Source of the DNA: Aquatica leii
Taxonomy: Eukaryota; Arthropoda; Insecta; Coleoptera; Lampyridae
Length of the DNA stretch: 64,000 bases
Assembly: GCA_035610365.1 (NCBI GenBank)
Contig: CM069435.1
Span: 83,175,389-83,239,388 of the forward strand
Reading direction: 5' to 3'
The translations under genes were made by a program, and so were the position numbers. Of the stretch, positions 1-10,300 are shown piece by piece. The notes beneath the pieces were generated by a model, which searched no databases, had not been told where the DNA came from, and saw nothing but the letters and a program-made list of their open reading frames with translations. The number at the start of each line of letters is the position of its first letter. The first letter of the stretch is position 1.

Positions 1-1496
1 TGTTTTTTCAGATGAAAAAACCTTCTGCACTTTCCTAGATAGTTAAAAAGTTCTTTGAAAGCCACGAAATTCTAGATATGAATCAAAACATGTGCAATCC
101 GACAAAAGAAGTGGAAGAATTAATGCTGAGTACTGAGTACGTGTTGATGAACACTTAACTGCTCAAGCTTATTTGACGATTTTGGAAGACGTTATGTTGC
201 CCTCCGTACGAGCAGTTTATCCCGAAGAACCAATTTTGTTTGTTCAGGACAATTCTCCTATACATACGACAGCGGTAGTTCAAAAATGGTTCTTACAACA
301 TCCAGAAGCGGAAAGAATCCGTTGGCCACCTAAGTCACCGGATTTGTGGGCGGCGACCGTGCGTGGGTGAAACAACATACTAAACAATAACATAAAAATA
401 CGAAACATAAACAACTTGCATCGCCATATTAATACCGTGTTGCAAAGATTGTGAGGAGCTAATGTAGGTGCCAATTTAATCAATTCGATGCCAAACCGTC
501 TACAAGATTGTATAACCAATAATGGATACTACACCCATTATTAGCATGTAAAATACAAATATTTAAATAAAAAAGTAAACACTTTTTTAATCATGTTTTT
601 TATTAGGATTTTCTGTATCTAGTTTTGTTCTTGTAATATAAATAGTGTTTATGTATAATTTATAATAAAATTTAAAATATTGTTTTTATTTAAATTTAGT
701 AGGTGCTATAATAATCTAAAACATAAAAAAATGCAAACTACGAAATTGCAAATTTCAGTTCATTACTGTTAAATTTATATTCCCTTAAAATAGTTAATAC
801 TTAAATTAAATGTTACGAAGACAAAGCGAAAAAATGCATTTCGCATTTTTCTAGATTTGTGATTTTTAGATTTACAGCATAGGTATGTATTTTCAAATTT
901 TATTTCGAATATTTTTAGCGTTCTGTATGAGAAATTAGTCTTGATTTTATAAAGTGAGATATATATCATTTAATTTTTCATACATACATAATTTAAAAAG
1001 AGTCATTGGAATTTACACTTCAATTGTTCGACCACTAATAGCATTTTAATGGTGATAATATTTCCTTTGCAAAATAATCAGAATGTTGACTTTAATTTAA
1101 TCCAGATATACTAAGACTTTTAGGCTAATTAGTACAATAGTTTCATATTTGAGCATACAGTTTGCCATTATTTGAGCTATAGATAAAACTTTAATAATAA
1201 TAATTAAATTTTTTTAATTACTTAAGCAGAGAACATAAATAAATAAAAAACTCGGCGAAGAAGAATTTAAAACTTTAGCGTACAATTTAGATAAATATTT
1301 GCAGGTAAGAAACATGTTCTTTGAATGCTGGAGGCAGTGCTTCTGAAGAATGGTTAGTAACCTCGTAATATCGCTGCAAGTAATGTCTACAATGCCAATG
1401 TTGTCAAATTTAACTAGTCGTTCTGTTATAACGTAAGTTTGGTTGCCTACCTTGCAGGTCGCGCTTAAAAATGCTCATTACTTTTTTGAGACAGCG
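1..1496 (+). mobile_element. Tc1/mariner-like element, copy A (3' portion, cut by window edge)
   Basis: The right half of the same element as the copy at 33214-38350: bases 1 onward match 36817 onward, and the shared sequence runs through the transposase C-terminus and a long 3' non-coding region. It ends in the terminal repeat whose last bases read (plus strand) CATTACTTTTTTGAGACAGC, just before a TA at 1497-1498, the expected Tc1/mariner target dinucleotide. The right terminal-repeat region (about 1080-1496) is the inverted equivalent of 33214-33660 in copy B. The left half lies outside the window. Confidence 0.85.
2..525 (+). pseudogene. Tc1/mariner-like DDE transposase fragment (copy A)
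   Basis: C-terminal two thirds of a Tc1-like transposase. Translation starts at the first catalytic aspartate block (FSDEKTF, bases 2-24), then after stops continues with the LTILEDVMLPSVRAVYP stretch and the second catalytic block FVQDNSPIHT (about 238-270), followed by the PPKSPDL motif that normally leads into NPIENVWA. Compared with copy B, about 18 bases are missing right after PDL, so the third catalytic acidic residue (E of the DDE triad) is deleted and the protein runs straight into WAATVRGW. Several in-frame stops occur. In Tc1-family enzymes these residues coordinate the metal ions for strand cleavage and transfer in the nucleus, so this copy cannot be active. Confidence 0.85.
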
Positions 1497-1499
1497 TAC

Positions 1500-3870
1500 G
1501 TAAAGCATAACTAAAAAATTCAAATGGTTTAAAATTAGACTAGGTTAGGCAGTCTTGTAACTTTGTATCAAGGGCAACCTATTTAGTTTTGAGTCTATAG
1601 TGATGACTGATTTTTGGTTTCAGTGTAGGAGTGAGTACTAGGAGTAGCGCAGAAATTTTAAATTGGGACCAAAGCAAATATTAGTGTATATAAAACGCCT
1701 AACTTTGTACCAAAGTCAATTACCTATTCAGGTTTGAGTCTTTCTATAAATGGTCCATGACGAAAACTTAAAAAAATGACTATAATTGCTTGTTCATTGC
1801 GCGAATGAGTTGCATACACACTGAATAAAAAATGTTAATTAAAATAAAAAGTATTCAATCAAAAAAAAAAAATATGCACGTTACACTCATAAGATAGCAG
1901 GCATATTCGTATGAAGTGTTAATATCAGTTTGGTTTTTGACATCAATAATTGAAAGTTTCTATTGTAATAGAACAGATATAATGGTACAATTATATATAA
2001 TGCTACACAATTTATTACTGCATTGGCATTTTGTACTCTATAATAATAGACAAGTAATAATTCTTTCTCATACACGAGTAGACGGATTTGAACATGAAAC
2101 CAATTTACGTACATTAAAGCTTTCTATAGCAAAATGTGCATATAACTTTGATAAAAGTTAAAATTGTCTATAATTTAACTAAAAGCGATTGATGAAGAAT
2201 TCTTATCTTACGTAGATGAGTGTTCAGCTTATTAAATTTTTAAACTTTAATAATGTTGATGCACTATTAAAATGCAAACTAGTTTGAATAACTTTACGTA
2301 ACATTTCACTTATTACATTTAACGGTAGTTTTTTGTTAACGTAAAATGTAAGTCGATGAGATTTCGCGTAGTGTTGTATCGTAAATCACTTCCTGAATTT
2401 TAAATGGTTGCATAATAACACAAAAACGTTTGAAACTGGTAGTAGGAAGTTTGTATTAAAACTCTCTTATATTATGTACCATTTACATAAAAATGATGTA
2501 TCGATATTAATAGTCCGGGTGTAAGCGCTGATGCAGCTGCGGCTGTGCTCGTCAGATAAGACTACATCACTTCAGATCCATTATGCTTCTTTTGAGAAAT
2601 TTACTACTTGCTCGTTTTGATCGCGAGAAAAATAGAACGTGCCTTACAAAACGAAGGGTGAGAAGCGTTAGTCCCTTTTGAATTATTCATTGCTCACTAA
2701 GTTATGCCAGAGCAGAGATGGCCAATCAGACCAAGATTTAAAGCATCGCTTTGATAAAGATAAAGATATCAATAAGGTGCTGAAGCAATGGCGTGCCATC
2801 AAGAAACACGTAATACGTATATATCTGCCCGATAAAAAATTACTCACGCGATGTCTCGACCTTTGTTTTGCTTAATGACAAAAACGTTTATTTCTATGTT
2901 TATTTGCGCTTAACCTCGTGTACAAATTAAAATGTCTATAATTTACAAAAATCGTAAAACTTAAAATGCAAGATGAGTTACTGTTTCATCATAATTTGAC
3001 GTTGAAAAACGTATAGTTTAATTTTCATACACGTACTTCATTAAAACCCTATAAAATATTTACTTGTAATTATGTTGTCAGCTACTCGTTTACTTTTGTT
3101 ACTAAATATCTCTTCTAACTAATTTATTACGTTGTTATTTTCTATACGGTGTGCTTTTAATAAAGCTCTAACATGAAACATAAATTTTAAAAGATTTCAT
3201 AATAATTAACAAAAAATTTTTACTCGAATCTACTTTCAAACTAAAAATATATTTTTCGTTAGCTTTGATTAAAATGTTATTATAGATTACTTCAATATTT
3301 TTTTAGAATAAAAATGTATTGTTGAAACGCTTTAAATTTAATTTAAAAGTTTACTAGCTGTGCGTGTTATTTTAAAAAAAGTTAAAAAGAGATGTAAATG
3401 TGTTTGCCACAAAAAATAAATTTTTAACTTAGCATTGAATTGTTTTCAAACTGCAAATATATTTTAATTAATTAAAACGCCATTTTTTTAAATTAAGGTT
3501 TTTTTATAGCGTTCTTTTGTTTTGGTTTTTTATTATTTACTAGAACACTTTTATTGTTGCAGCTATTATCTCATTATATGTATATATGATTTAGTTTTTG
3601 TTTTTTTTTCTTTTATCATTTAATAATTCGTATTAGTACGATTTAGATGTTATAATATTTTGTTTTTAGAATGTTTGTTTAATTCCGAAATAATATTGTG
3701 TATGCTTAGTACTGCAAATGCTTTGTGTTGTAAGTTTAACTTAGCAATTACTACATTATAAAAATTGTTTTAGATTAAATATATAAATTGTGTAAGTTAG
3801 AAACTTACAAAGCTGTTGAAGATGATCTACATGTTTTGCCAAGTAAATAATAATGACAAATATAAAACTA
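1500..3870. other. AT-rich sequence without a recognised gene
   Basis: No conserved coding region was recognised. Short open frames at 1916-2161 and 2678-2875 (plus) have no motif I know and occur at the frequency expected in AT-rich DNA. A modestly GC-richer patch at about 2515-2870 could be old TE sequence, but I could not assign it. Confidence 0.5.
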
Positions 3871-3879
3871 ATGTAACCA

Positions 3880-4297
3880 GAAATAGCAATTGAACACCAA
3901 AGAACAACCTAAAACAGAAGAAGAAGAGTATAATTTTCAACACTAAGCCACAAACAAGTCGAGATTCCCAAAACTGTATTTACCAAGTTCCATGTGAATG
4001 TGGCAAGTCATACGTGGGGAAAACCAAAAGACCACTTGACATCAGACTGAAAGAACATCAGACGGACACACAGAGAGGAGAGACTTCTCAGTCCGGCAGC
4101 ATTCGTGGGATAACTAACATCGAATGAAATGGTCGGAAGCGAAAATCATACACAGAGAAGAACATTGGTACAAACGGAAATTTAAAGAAGCGGCATGCAT
4201 CAAGAACAACAAAGAAATTTTCAGGCAGCCGAGTGTCGAGATAAGCAACATATGGAAACCACTAATCGAACCTCTAAAACAACTTAAACTTCACTAA
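3880..4297 (+). pseudogene. Penelope-like element, GIY-YIG endonuclease end
   Basis: The C-terminal part of a Penelope-like retroelement polyprotein. The readable frame gives IYQVPCECGKSYVGKT (about 3978-4025), a CxC-containing GIY-YIG motif in which Y..YVG replaces GIY..YIG. It continues with RLKEHQ (the catalytic arginine region) and, after a frame disruption, with AKIIHREEHWYKRKFKEAAC (about 4141-4200), typical of Penelope proteins, where the E of KEAA is the expected metal ligand. The frame ends at a TAA at 4295-4297. At least one frameshift and one stop (near 4120) break it. In this family the endonuclease nicks the target for insertion. No reverse transcriptase is visible upstream, so this is a 5'-truncated copy, as is usual for these elements. 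Confidence 0.85.
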
Positions 4298-4480
4298 GTA
4301 ATTTTGTTAATTCATCTGTTACGCTAAGTTGATTTTGTACGCTCATCGAACATGTCTTTAGTATATAAGCTCCAGTAGTTTCTAAGTTTGTTAGTATTCA
4401 CCTGATGACGATTGCAAATACCACAGCAATCGAAACGTTGTGTATATTCCTTTCAAAATAATAAACAATGAAAGTTCAGT
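4298..4480 (+). other. Penelope 3' flank with hammerhead-like motif
   Basis: Downstream of the stop codon, 4402-4437 contains CTGATGA, a perfect 6-7 bp stem (GATTGC / GCAATC around a 10-base loop), then GAAACG. This resembles the core of the hammerhead ribozymes described in Penelope-like terminal repeats. The core is imperfect: an extra C sits between CTGATGA and the stem, and I could not pair a convincing stem I. The motif may be degenerate, or it may be a conserved hairpin with another role. Confidence 0.4.
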
Positions 4481-4499
4481 AGAATGTTATTACTTCGCA

Positions 4500-5050
4500 T
4501 AATGAACAAGGTTTATCACGATTTTCGAAAATAAGAATGCATACACAAAAAAATCCCTGTCATATCTAAAGAAGACTTACAACAGACTGAACCCCCAATA
4601 AAAACATTTCGCAACACGAAATAATTGACATTCCTTTATTTAAATTCTCTAGATGTTCTTAGCGTTACTTTTTGGAGCAATAAAATTGAAACAAATCTTA
4701 TAAGCGACATGTCAATTGCAAAAGACAAGAAAACATTAAATTTGCTTTCTCCGTTTACAACAAAAAAACAAACAAAAAACCTCGTTTAAACGGAAGGGAT
4801 TAAATTTAAATAATTATTCTCAATTTTCTCTCCTTAGATAGTGTCTTAATTCACCGCATCTCTCCCACAATAATCAAATAGAAAAATTACAAACGCATAT
4901 CCAAATAAATTCAACTAAGCTCTGACTTTTTTTGTATAGCATCTAATCCTCAAATTGAAGATCAGGTTGGAAACCATGTAACAATTTGTCACTTACTAAT
5001 AGCTTTATACAAAACGTACGCTCAAAGAAAAATAATAATAATAATAAAGA
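4500..5050. other. AT-rich sequence, nothing recognised
   Basis: No coding motif. It contains a short (AAT)n run at about 5030-5046 immediately before the minisatellite. Confidence 0.5.
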
Positions 5051-5056
5051 TACGTG

Positions 5057-5262
5057 AAAGAAACCAGCCCGTTAGTAACTCTCTTTTCGCGAGTACAAAA
5101 AAAACACCACCCATCGGTAACTTTTTTTTGGGTGAATAAAAAAAAACCAGCGCGTAAATAACTCTTTTTCGAGTACGCAAAAAAACCAGCGCGTAAATTA
5201 ACTCTCTTACGTGAGTATGTAGAAAAAACCCGACAGTAACTTCTTTTTCGCGACTAAATCAA
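5057..5262 (+). repeat. Degenerate minisatellite, about 40-bp unit, 5 copies
   Basis: Five head-to-tail units beginning near 5057, 5101, 5143, 5182 and 5224. Each starts AAACCAGCGCGTAAATAACT (or close variants) and continues with a C/G-containing core such as CTCTTTTCGCGAGTA followed by an A-run. The third and fourth units are the most alike. The core is partly self-complementary (CTC..CGAG). This is a tandem array in otherwise AT-rich DNA, with no coding frame. Confidence 0.8.
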
Positions 5263-6355
5263 AAGAAGAACTTCCGTATGCAACTTTCATTGTTTTTGCA
5301 CCGCGTCAAGGTTTTTAAAACCTTAATTTAAAATTTTCCTTCTTCTTTGTACGCAATTTTGACTTATTTCTTAAAACTTTTTTTTCTGTTTGTTTAAGTT
5401 CACGAACCCTATCAGTACCAAATCTGTCAATTGATTTTTAATTTTTTTACTCAATCTATTGAAGGCGGCGTTATGCGTCTTTCTACCCTTAAGATGTTAC
5501 GACGTTTTTTAACTGGGCGGCGCTGCATATTTCAAATGAAATAAAAATTTACTGATTCTGCAGTTTTTTTCCTATTAATATTAAACAATTGCGCTACTGA
5601 CTATAAAAAATCATTAAAGAAATGAATTTTATTTTAACATAAATCCTTTCTCTAATCTTAACAAATTTATTAAGCTAATCTTTACAATTGCCTGATTGTT
5701 GGTACAATTTCAACATTCAAAATTTAGTCAGATTTTATTTTACATACTTTCGTCCTATATTGATAACTTTACAATAAAATTTTTTACTATTTAAACTAGT
5801 AATTACTGATAGTTTTTATTATGAAACTTTATAAATCACATTTATTAAGTTATTACTTCGTTTTCGCATTTCAAAGTTTGAACATAAATTATCCGTTTAG
5901 TCAAGTATGTGTGTTTCGGTCCATTTTGGTTTTAGTGACCACTGCGGTTTTTTTGCGGCTAAGAGTAGCTTTGTTGGTGTTGCAATATTACACCAGGTAT
6001 CTGGAGTTTTTTTTTATAAACCATGCCTGCATCAAAACCGCCACAACTTTTGTATTGAAATGATTTGCTTAATTTTTTTATATTTATTCCCACAGCGGCA
6101 AAGCAAATCAAAGTATTAGCTGGACACTTGCAAACTATGGTGATTTTATGCTAGTAGATTAACCTGTGACCCCCGTCTTCACTGATAAGAATGTTTCCTT
6201 TTTGGATACATGTGTTTATTTCTGCTGCGTTTTATCGAGCTTTCACACTGTCGGACCATAGCCCTCAGAGTTCACTTGAGTTGGAATTTACGTACAAGAG
6301 TATTATGTTCCCAAATAATAAAGTAAACTCAGCGAAAATAACTAATAAATTATTA
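5263..6355. other. AT-rich sequence, no recognised gene
   Basis: Two overlapping short open frames at 5821-6119 (plus) have no recognisable domain and probably arise by chance. No repeat was recognised. Confidence 0.45.
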
Positions 6356-6360
6356 CCTTA

Positions 6361-6601
6361 AAACGGTGCAAGATAGAGGAAACTTGCACATAAACATGTA
6401 GACAAAGTACAAGATTTACTATGAAAAAGTCCGCGAAGGGGTAAAATAGGTAAAGTTGCACGAAAATGTCTCACATTACATTAAAATTCTCTAACTCTTA
6501 AACTATTAGATATAAGTATACCTTTCCGCGGACTTTCTTGTAGTAAATTCTGTGTTCTACAAATATATTTATGTGCAAGTTTCATCTATATTGTACTGTT
6601 T
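6361..6601. mobile_element. Palindromic (foldback) MITE
   Basis: The left arm, from AAACGGTGCAAGATAGAGGA to about 6440, matches the reverse complement of the right arm ending TTGTACTGTTT at 6601. Shared blocks include AAACTTGCACATAAA and GAAAGTCCGCG in inverted orientation. The arms are about 80 bp around an 80-bp centre, total 241 bp. There is no coding capacity. An unambiguous target duplication was not found, so the superfamily is unknown. Confidence 0.8.
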
Positions 6602-6605
6602 TTGC

Positions 6606-7035
6606 AGAGGAAGCTCCCGCGGATCTTATTCTGCAACTACTATAATTATTTTTTAACAGTGCTGAGTAAAGTTAAGAATTATTATATTTTTAAAAGATAA
6701 AACAAATCGTAAGGAATATTTTGTTTAATAATAATAATAAACACTGCATCCGAAAAATACAAAAAGTTGAAGTAAAATTAGGCACCACCGCAAGTTCCAG
6801 CTTCGTTTTATCTGAGCGTTTTATCGTTTCGTTACATAAACCTTTGAATCAAGCATCCTATAAATGTTTTCAACACTGAACATATCGTCAGAAAACTTGA
6901 TGAATAGCCTAAGTATACGTTTAGCTACAGTATTTGCTCGAAGACCTAACCAAAAACCACCACAAAAAGCCTAGACGCAGCTTGGTAAAAAAAAGATCAA
7001 AAAATAACAAGTAGCCAGTTATCATATACTTAGCT
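6606..7035. other. AT-rich sequence, possibly decayed 5' part of the R1 element
   Basis: Nothing firmly recognisable. It lies directly upstream of the R1-like coding relic and could hold its degraded endonuclease region, but no endonuclease motif could be read. Confidence 0.3.
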
Positions 7036-7039
7036 TATA

Positions 7040-9165
7040 ACCTTTGTTTATATCTTTTTGAAATAGCGAAGCAGAGAAATAAGGAAGAAAAACAATACAT
7101 GCACTTTCCGGTTAGATGGATCACAAATAAAGTAAACAGCAGAATATTTAATGAGACATTGAGAGATGTGATGTCCAATACGGTGACTCTAAACCTTGAG
7201 CCAATTACAAGAGCAAGTAAAACTGGCTGCGACAACAGCATACCGCGCGCCAGAAGGAGTAGTAAGAACAATTTTATATATTAGTAGTTAGAGGACCTTA
7301 AAAAACTCCGACAAATATGTAACAAAGCTTGCAAGAAATGCCATCGGTTAGGTTAATCATCAGATGACAAAGCAAAAAATACAGCTCGGCAAATATTTTT
7401 AGAAGCTAGGAATAATTACCAATTTGCAATTTTCACGGTTAAAAAGAAGGCGTGGTAAGATATATGAGCAGAATTAGACTAAAACCCATGACCTTCTACG
7501 TATACAGTAGTATCTAAAAAACTTAAATTAGGTCAGAAAGTAAGTCTTCCAAATTATGAAGAGGCGAAATAAATTGCGGATAAACTTTTTTCAACAAATA
7601 ATACAACTAAATGGGCTATAGGAATTACTTTCCTTCTACATCCTTTTTCTAAGGAAGAGCTGGAGACGACAATTAGCACCTACGGTAATAGGAAAACCCC
7701 GGGTTCGGATGGCATCTATTGAATGCATTCAGATGACGGCTAGGAACCATCCGGTGACCTTTCCAGACATGTTCTAAGCAGGAAACTTTCCGAAAGACTG
7801 TAAAAAGGCTAATCTAGCCCTAATACTAAAGTTTGGTAAAGGCGACAAACAGGGTTATTTTTTCGCCCTATTTGCTTAATGAATAATATGGCAAAAGTTT
7901 ATGATCGTCTTATTTTGAACAGACTACACAAAGAAATACTAATACGAGAAGATTTCTCACCTACGCAATTCGGCTTTAGGAAAGGGAAGTCAACAATAGA
8001 CGCGGTAGACTAAATTTATAGAATTGCTAAGAATGCTAAGGATGGTACCTGGAGGACATGCAAGATCGGTTTCACTGGACATCTAAAATGCTTTTAACTC
8101 GGTTCTGTAGACAGTGGTAATTGATAAGATGAGGAAAAAAGACTTTAACGCACAATTAATTAAAATAATTGTCAGCTATCTGTCAGACAGAAGTGTAACA
8201 TACACCGACACCGGTACGCTCAGATTGCAACACATAGTAACCCGTCGTGTCTCTCAAGGTTCTATACTAAAACTCACAAGAGGGCTCTAAATATGGTGAA
8301 CAAGTAGCTAAGAGCAAAAAAACGGTAGCGATCGCATTCACGAAAAAAAGAAAGATTAGAAGCATCTAATTTAGAGATGGAGATGTTCTGGTGAAGGTTA
8401 AGGATACGATAGAGTATTTGAGATTTACCTTAGATAAACATCTAAGGTTTGCTCCGCACATTACTAAGGTAATAGAAAAGGCCAACAGAACGAAGACAGT
8501 TCTTGCTAGATCGATGTTTAACGTTAAAGATCCCCAAAATTCAGTAACAAAAATCATTTTTTTAACGGTTCATTCAACCATTTTAAATGCCGGCGTGGTG
8601 TGGTATCAAGTATTTAGTATTAATAGAATTAAAAACTAGAACTAGAAACAGGTAGAGTGTTAGTGGGCATTGTTCCTATAGATTTAATAGCGGAATGGTA
8701 TGCGTCAATTTTTAAAGAAAGAGACCACTATGCAGAAATGGCAAAAAAGATGAGCGCTGTATCAGAAAGCGGAATGGACTAGTGTACTAATTTCTAACTT
8801 AACTAAATAGCGGGAAAAGAATTTGGTAACATCAACTACCATAGTACTCAAGCGCTTACGGGACATGGGTGTTTCGGTAATTACCTAACCGGTATGATGA
8901 AGAAAACTGACTTTTCATGCTTTTTGTGTAACGAAAAATTTGATGATGCAAACCATACTATCTTCGACTGCAAATAGAGGCACAAGAAAAGAAGTAAATT
9001 AAGAAGTGGATGGAAGAAGTATGGAAAAGGAGGAAAAAGTTAAGAGGACAGGAATAAGAAATAAATTCCGAATAGATAAAAACAACATTACACAGATGAT
9101 GCTGAAATGTCTGAAACCGTGTTCAAAAACAAATAATTTTTTCGCAGATACTATAAGGAATAAAG
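7040..9165 (+). pseudogene. R1-clade non-LTR retrotransposon ORF2 relic
   Basis: Read across frames, the region gives the R1-type order of motifs. First comes an endonuclease-RT linker with ARRSSKNNFIY followed by EDLKKLRQICNKACKK (about 7250-7340). Next is RT block KTPGSDGI (about 7690), then RPICLMNNMAKVYDRLIL (7875-7925) and FSPTQFGFRKGKSTIDAV (7950-8008), then an AFNS-like block (about 8090) and RVSQGSIL (8245-8270). The thumb follows, with IEYLRFTLDKHLRFAPHI (8408-8465). The C-terminal CCHC-like knuckle is CFLCNEKFDDANHTIFDC (8919-8972). The segment that should contain the YADD catalytic box is missing: QGSILK joins almost directly to RALNMVN near 8275. Many stops and frameshifts are present. 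The family copies RNA by target-primed reverse transcription; this copy is dead. Confidence 0.85.
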
Positions 9166-9229
9166 GAGTAATAATTGTTAATTTTGCATTATTTTGGTTG
9201 AGCTTTATATGCATTCTTTCTCACTTTTT

Positions 9230-9560
9230 TAAGAACTTCTTGTTTTTTTATCATTGTATTTTCTAATTCTTCTATTTTTATCTATATATTCTTTCTGATA
9301 ATGTTCATTCATGTTTTTTATTTACTTGATTTACTTTTATCTTGCGTTTTTTCTCAATTTCATTCTTGTTGTTTTCTTTGTCTTTATCATTATGTTATTC
9401 TTTTTTTTTTTTTTCTAAAATATTAATTTTTCCATAAATTTTGTTTTTTTATCTTTATCTTGCTTTATTTTTGCTTGACAGCATCTAGTTTTGCATTTAA
9501 TTTCTGCATTTGTCTACTAATTTGATAAAACGTTTTTTTAATTTTTATTTGGTTTTAATA
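9230..9560 (-). pseudogene. RTE-like ORF1 remnant (minus strand)
   Basis: A T-rich stretch on plus whose minus strand reads as a lysine-rich coiled-coil-like segment with QMQKLNAKLDAVKQK (about 9475-9530) and an ERKNN-like basic patch. It resembles the ORF1 segment at 52340-52640, which reads MQQLNSKLDAVVQEI. The shared DNA word GCATCTAGTTTTG occurs at 9481 and at 52527. It is short and heavily decayed. The identification rests on this similarity alone. Confidence 0.45.
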
Positions 9561-9599
9561 CTTTGTCTTCTGGATATCGTAGGCAGTTAAGTAACATTA

Positions 9600-10295
9600 A
9601 CAAAAATATATTTGAATTACGCATAAAATTAGATTGGCAACGTTTGCATCTCTATAGCAATTTAAAACCAGTTCACTAAGTTAAATTATTATATCCTACC
9701 ACTGTTTGACTTTGTGTGTTTCTTATCCCCCAGAATTTTTAATAATTTGTTTAGAATTACTATAAACTGTAGCGGGCGTGAACTATCTTTGCGTTTTATT
9801 TTTACCTTAATTTTAAAAGTTTAAAACTTTTTTTTTTAGTTTGAGTTTTCTATTTACTGTTTTATATATATATACGTTATTTTCATTCGCATTGCTAGTC
9901 AATTAAGACGTTAGCAATATATTTTTTTGGCATTTCATTACTCGTCATTTTCTTATTTTTTTCTTAAAAACTGTATCATCTGGTTTATTGGTAGGAGTTT
10001 TCTATTGCAAATTAAAATTTTTTTAGTAACATTTTGTTAATATTTTAATTTATTATTCCCGAGGCAAGGTTTTGATTCTAGAACTAAATTGATTTTGTTC
10101 TTAGACAAACCATCCTGCTTTACCAAGTTTTAGGACCGGCAGCATAGCCACTGAGGTACTCAATGCAACCAGTCACTATGCAAGCCGAGTTAATATATAT
10201 AATATATATAAATAATTATAAAAACCAATACAAATTAACTTTTGGTAACACAATACAATCCAACACAAATACAAGATATAAAAACGTTCAACTTG
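9600..10295. other. AT-rich sequence, nothing recognised
   Basis: No coding motif and no clear repeat apart from short TA runs near 9865 and 10190. Confidence 0.5.
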
Positions 10296-10300
10296 GTTAA

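Noticed and set aside
1916..2161. 81-residue open frame
   Set aside because: No recognisable motif, AT-rich, and an overlapping frame of similar length on the other strand; likely chance.
5821..6119. Overlapping 70- and 80-residue frames
   Set aside because: No domain, composition like the background, no supporting signals.
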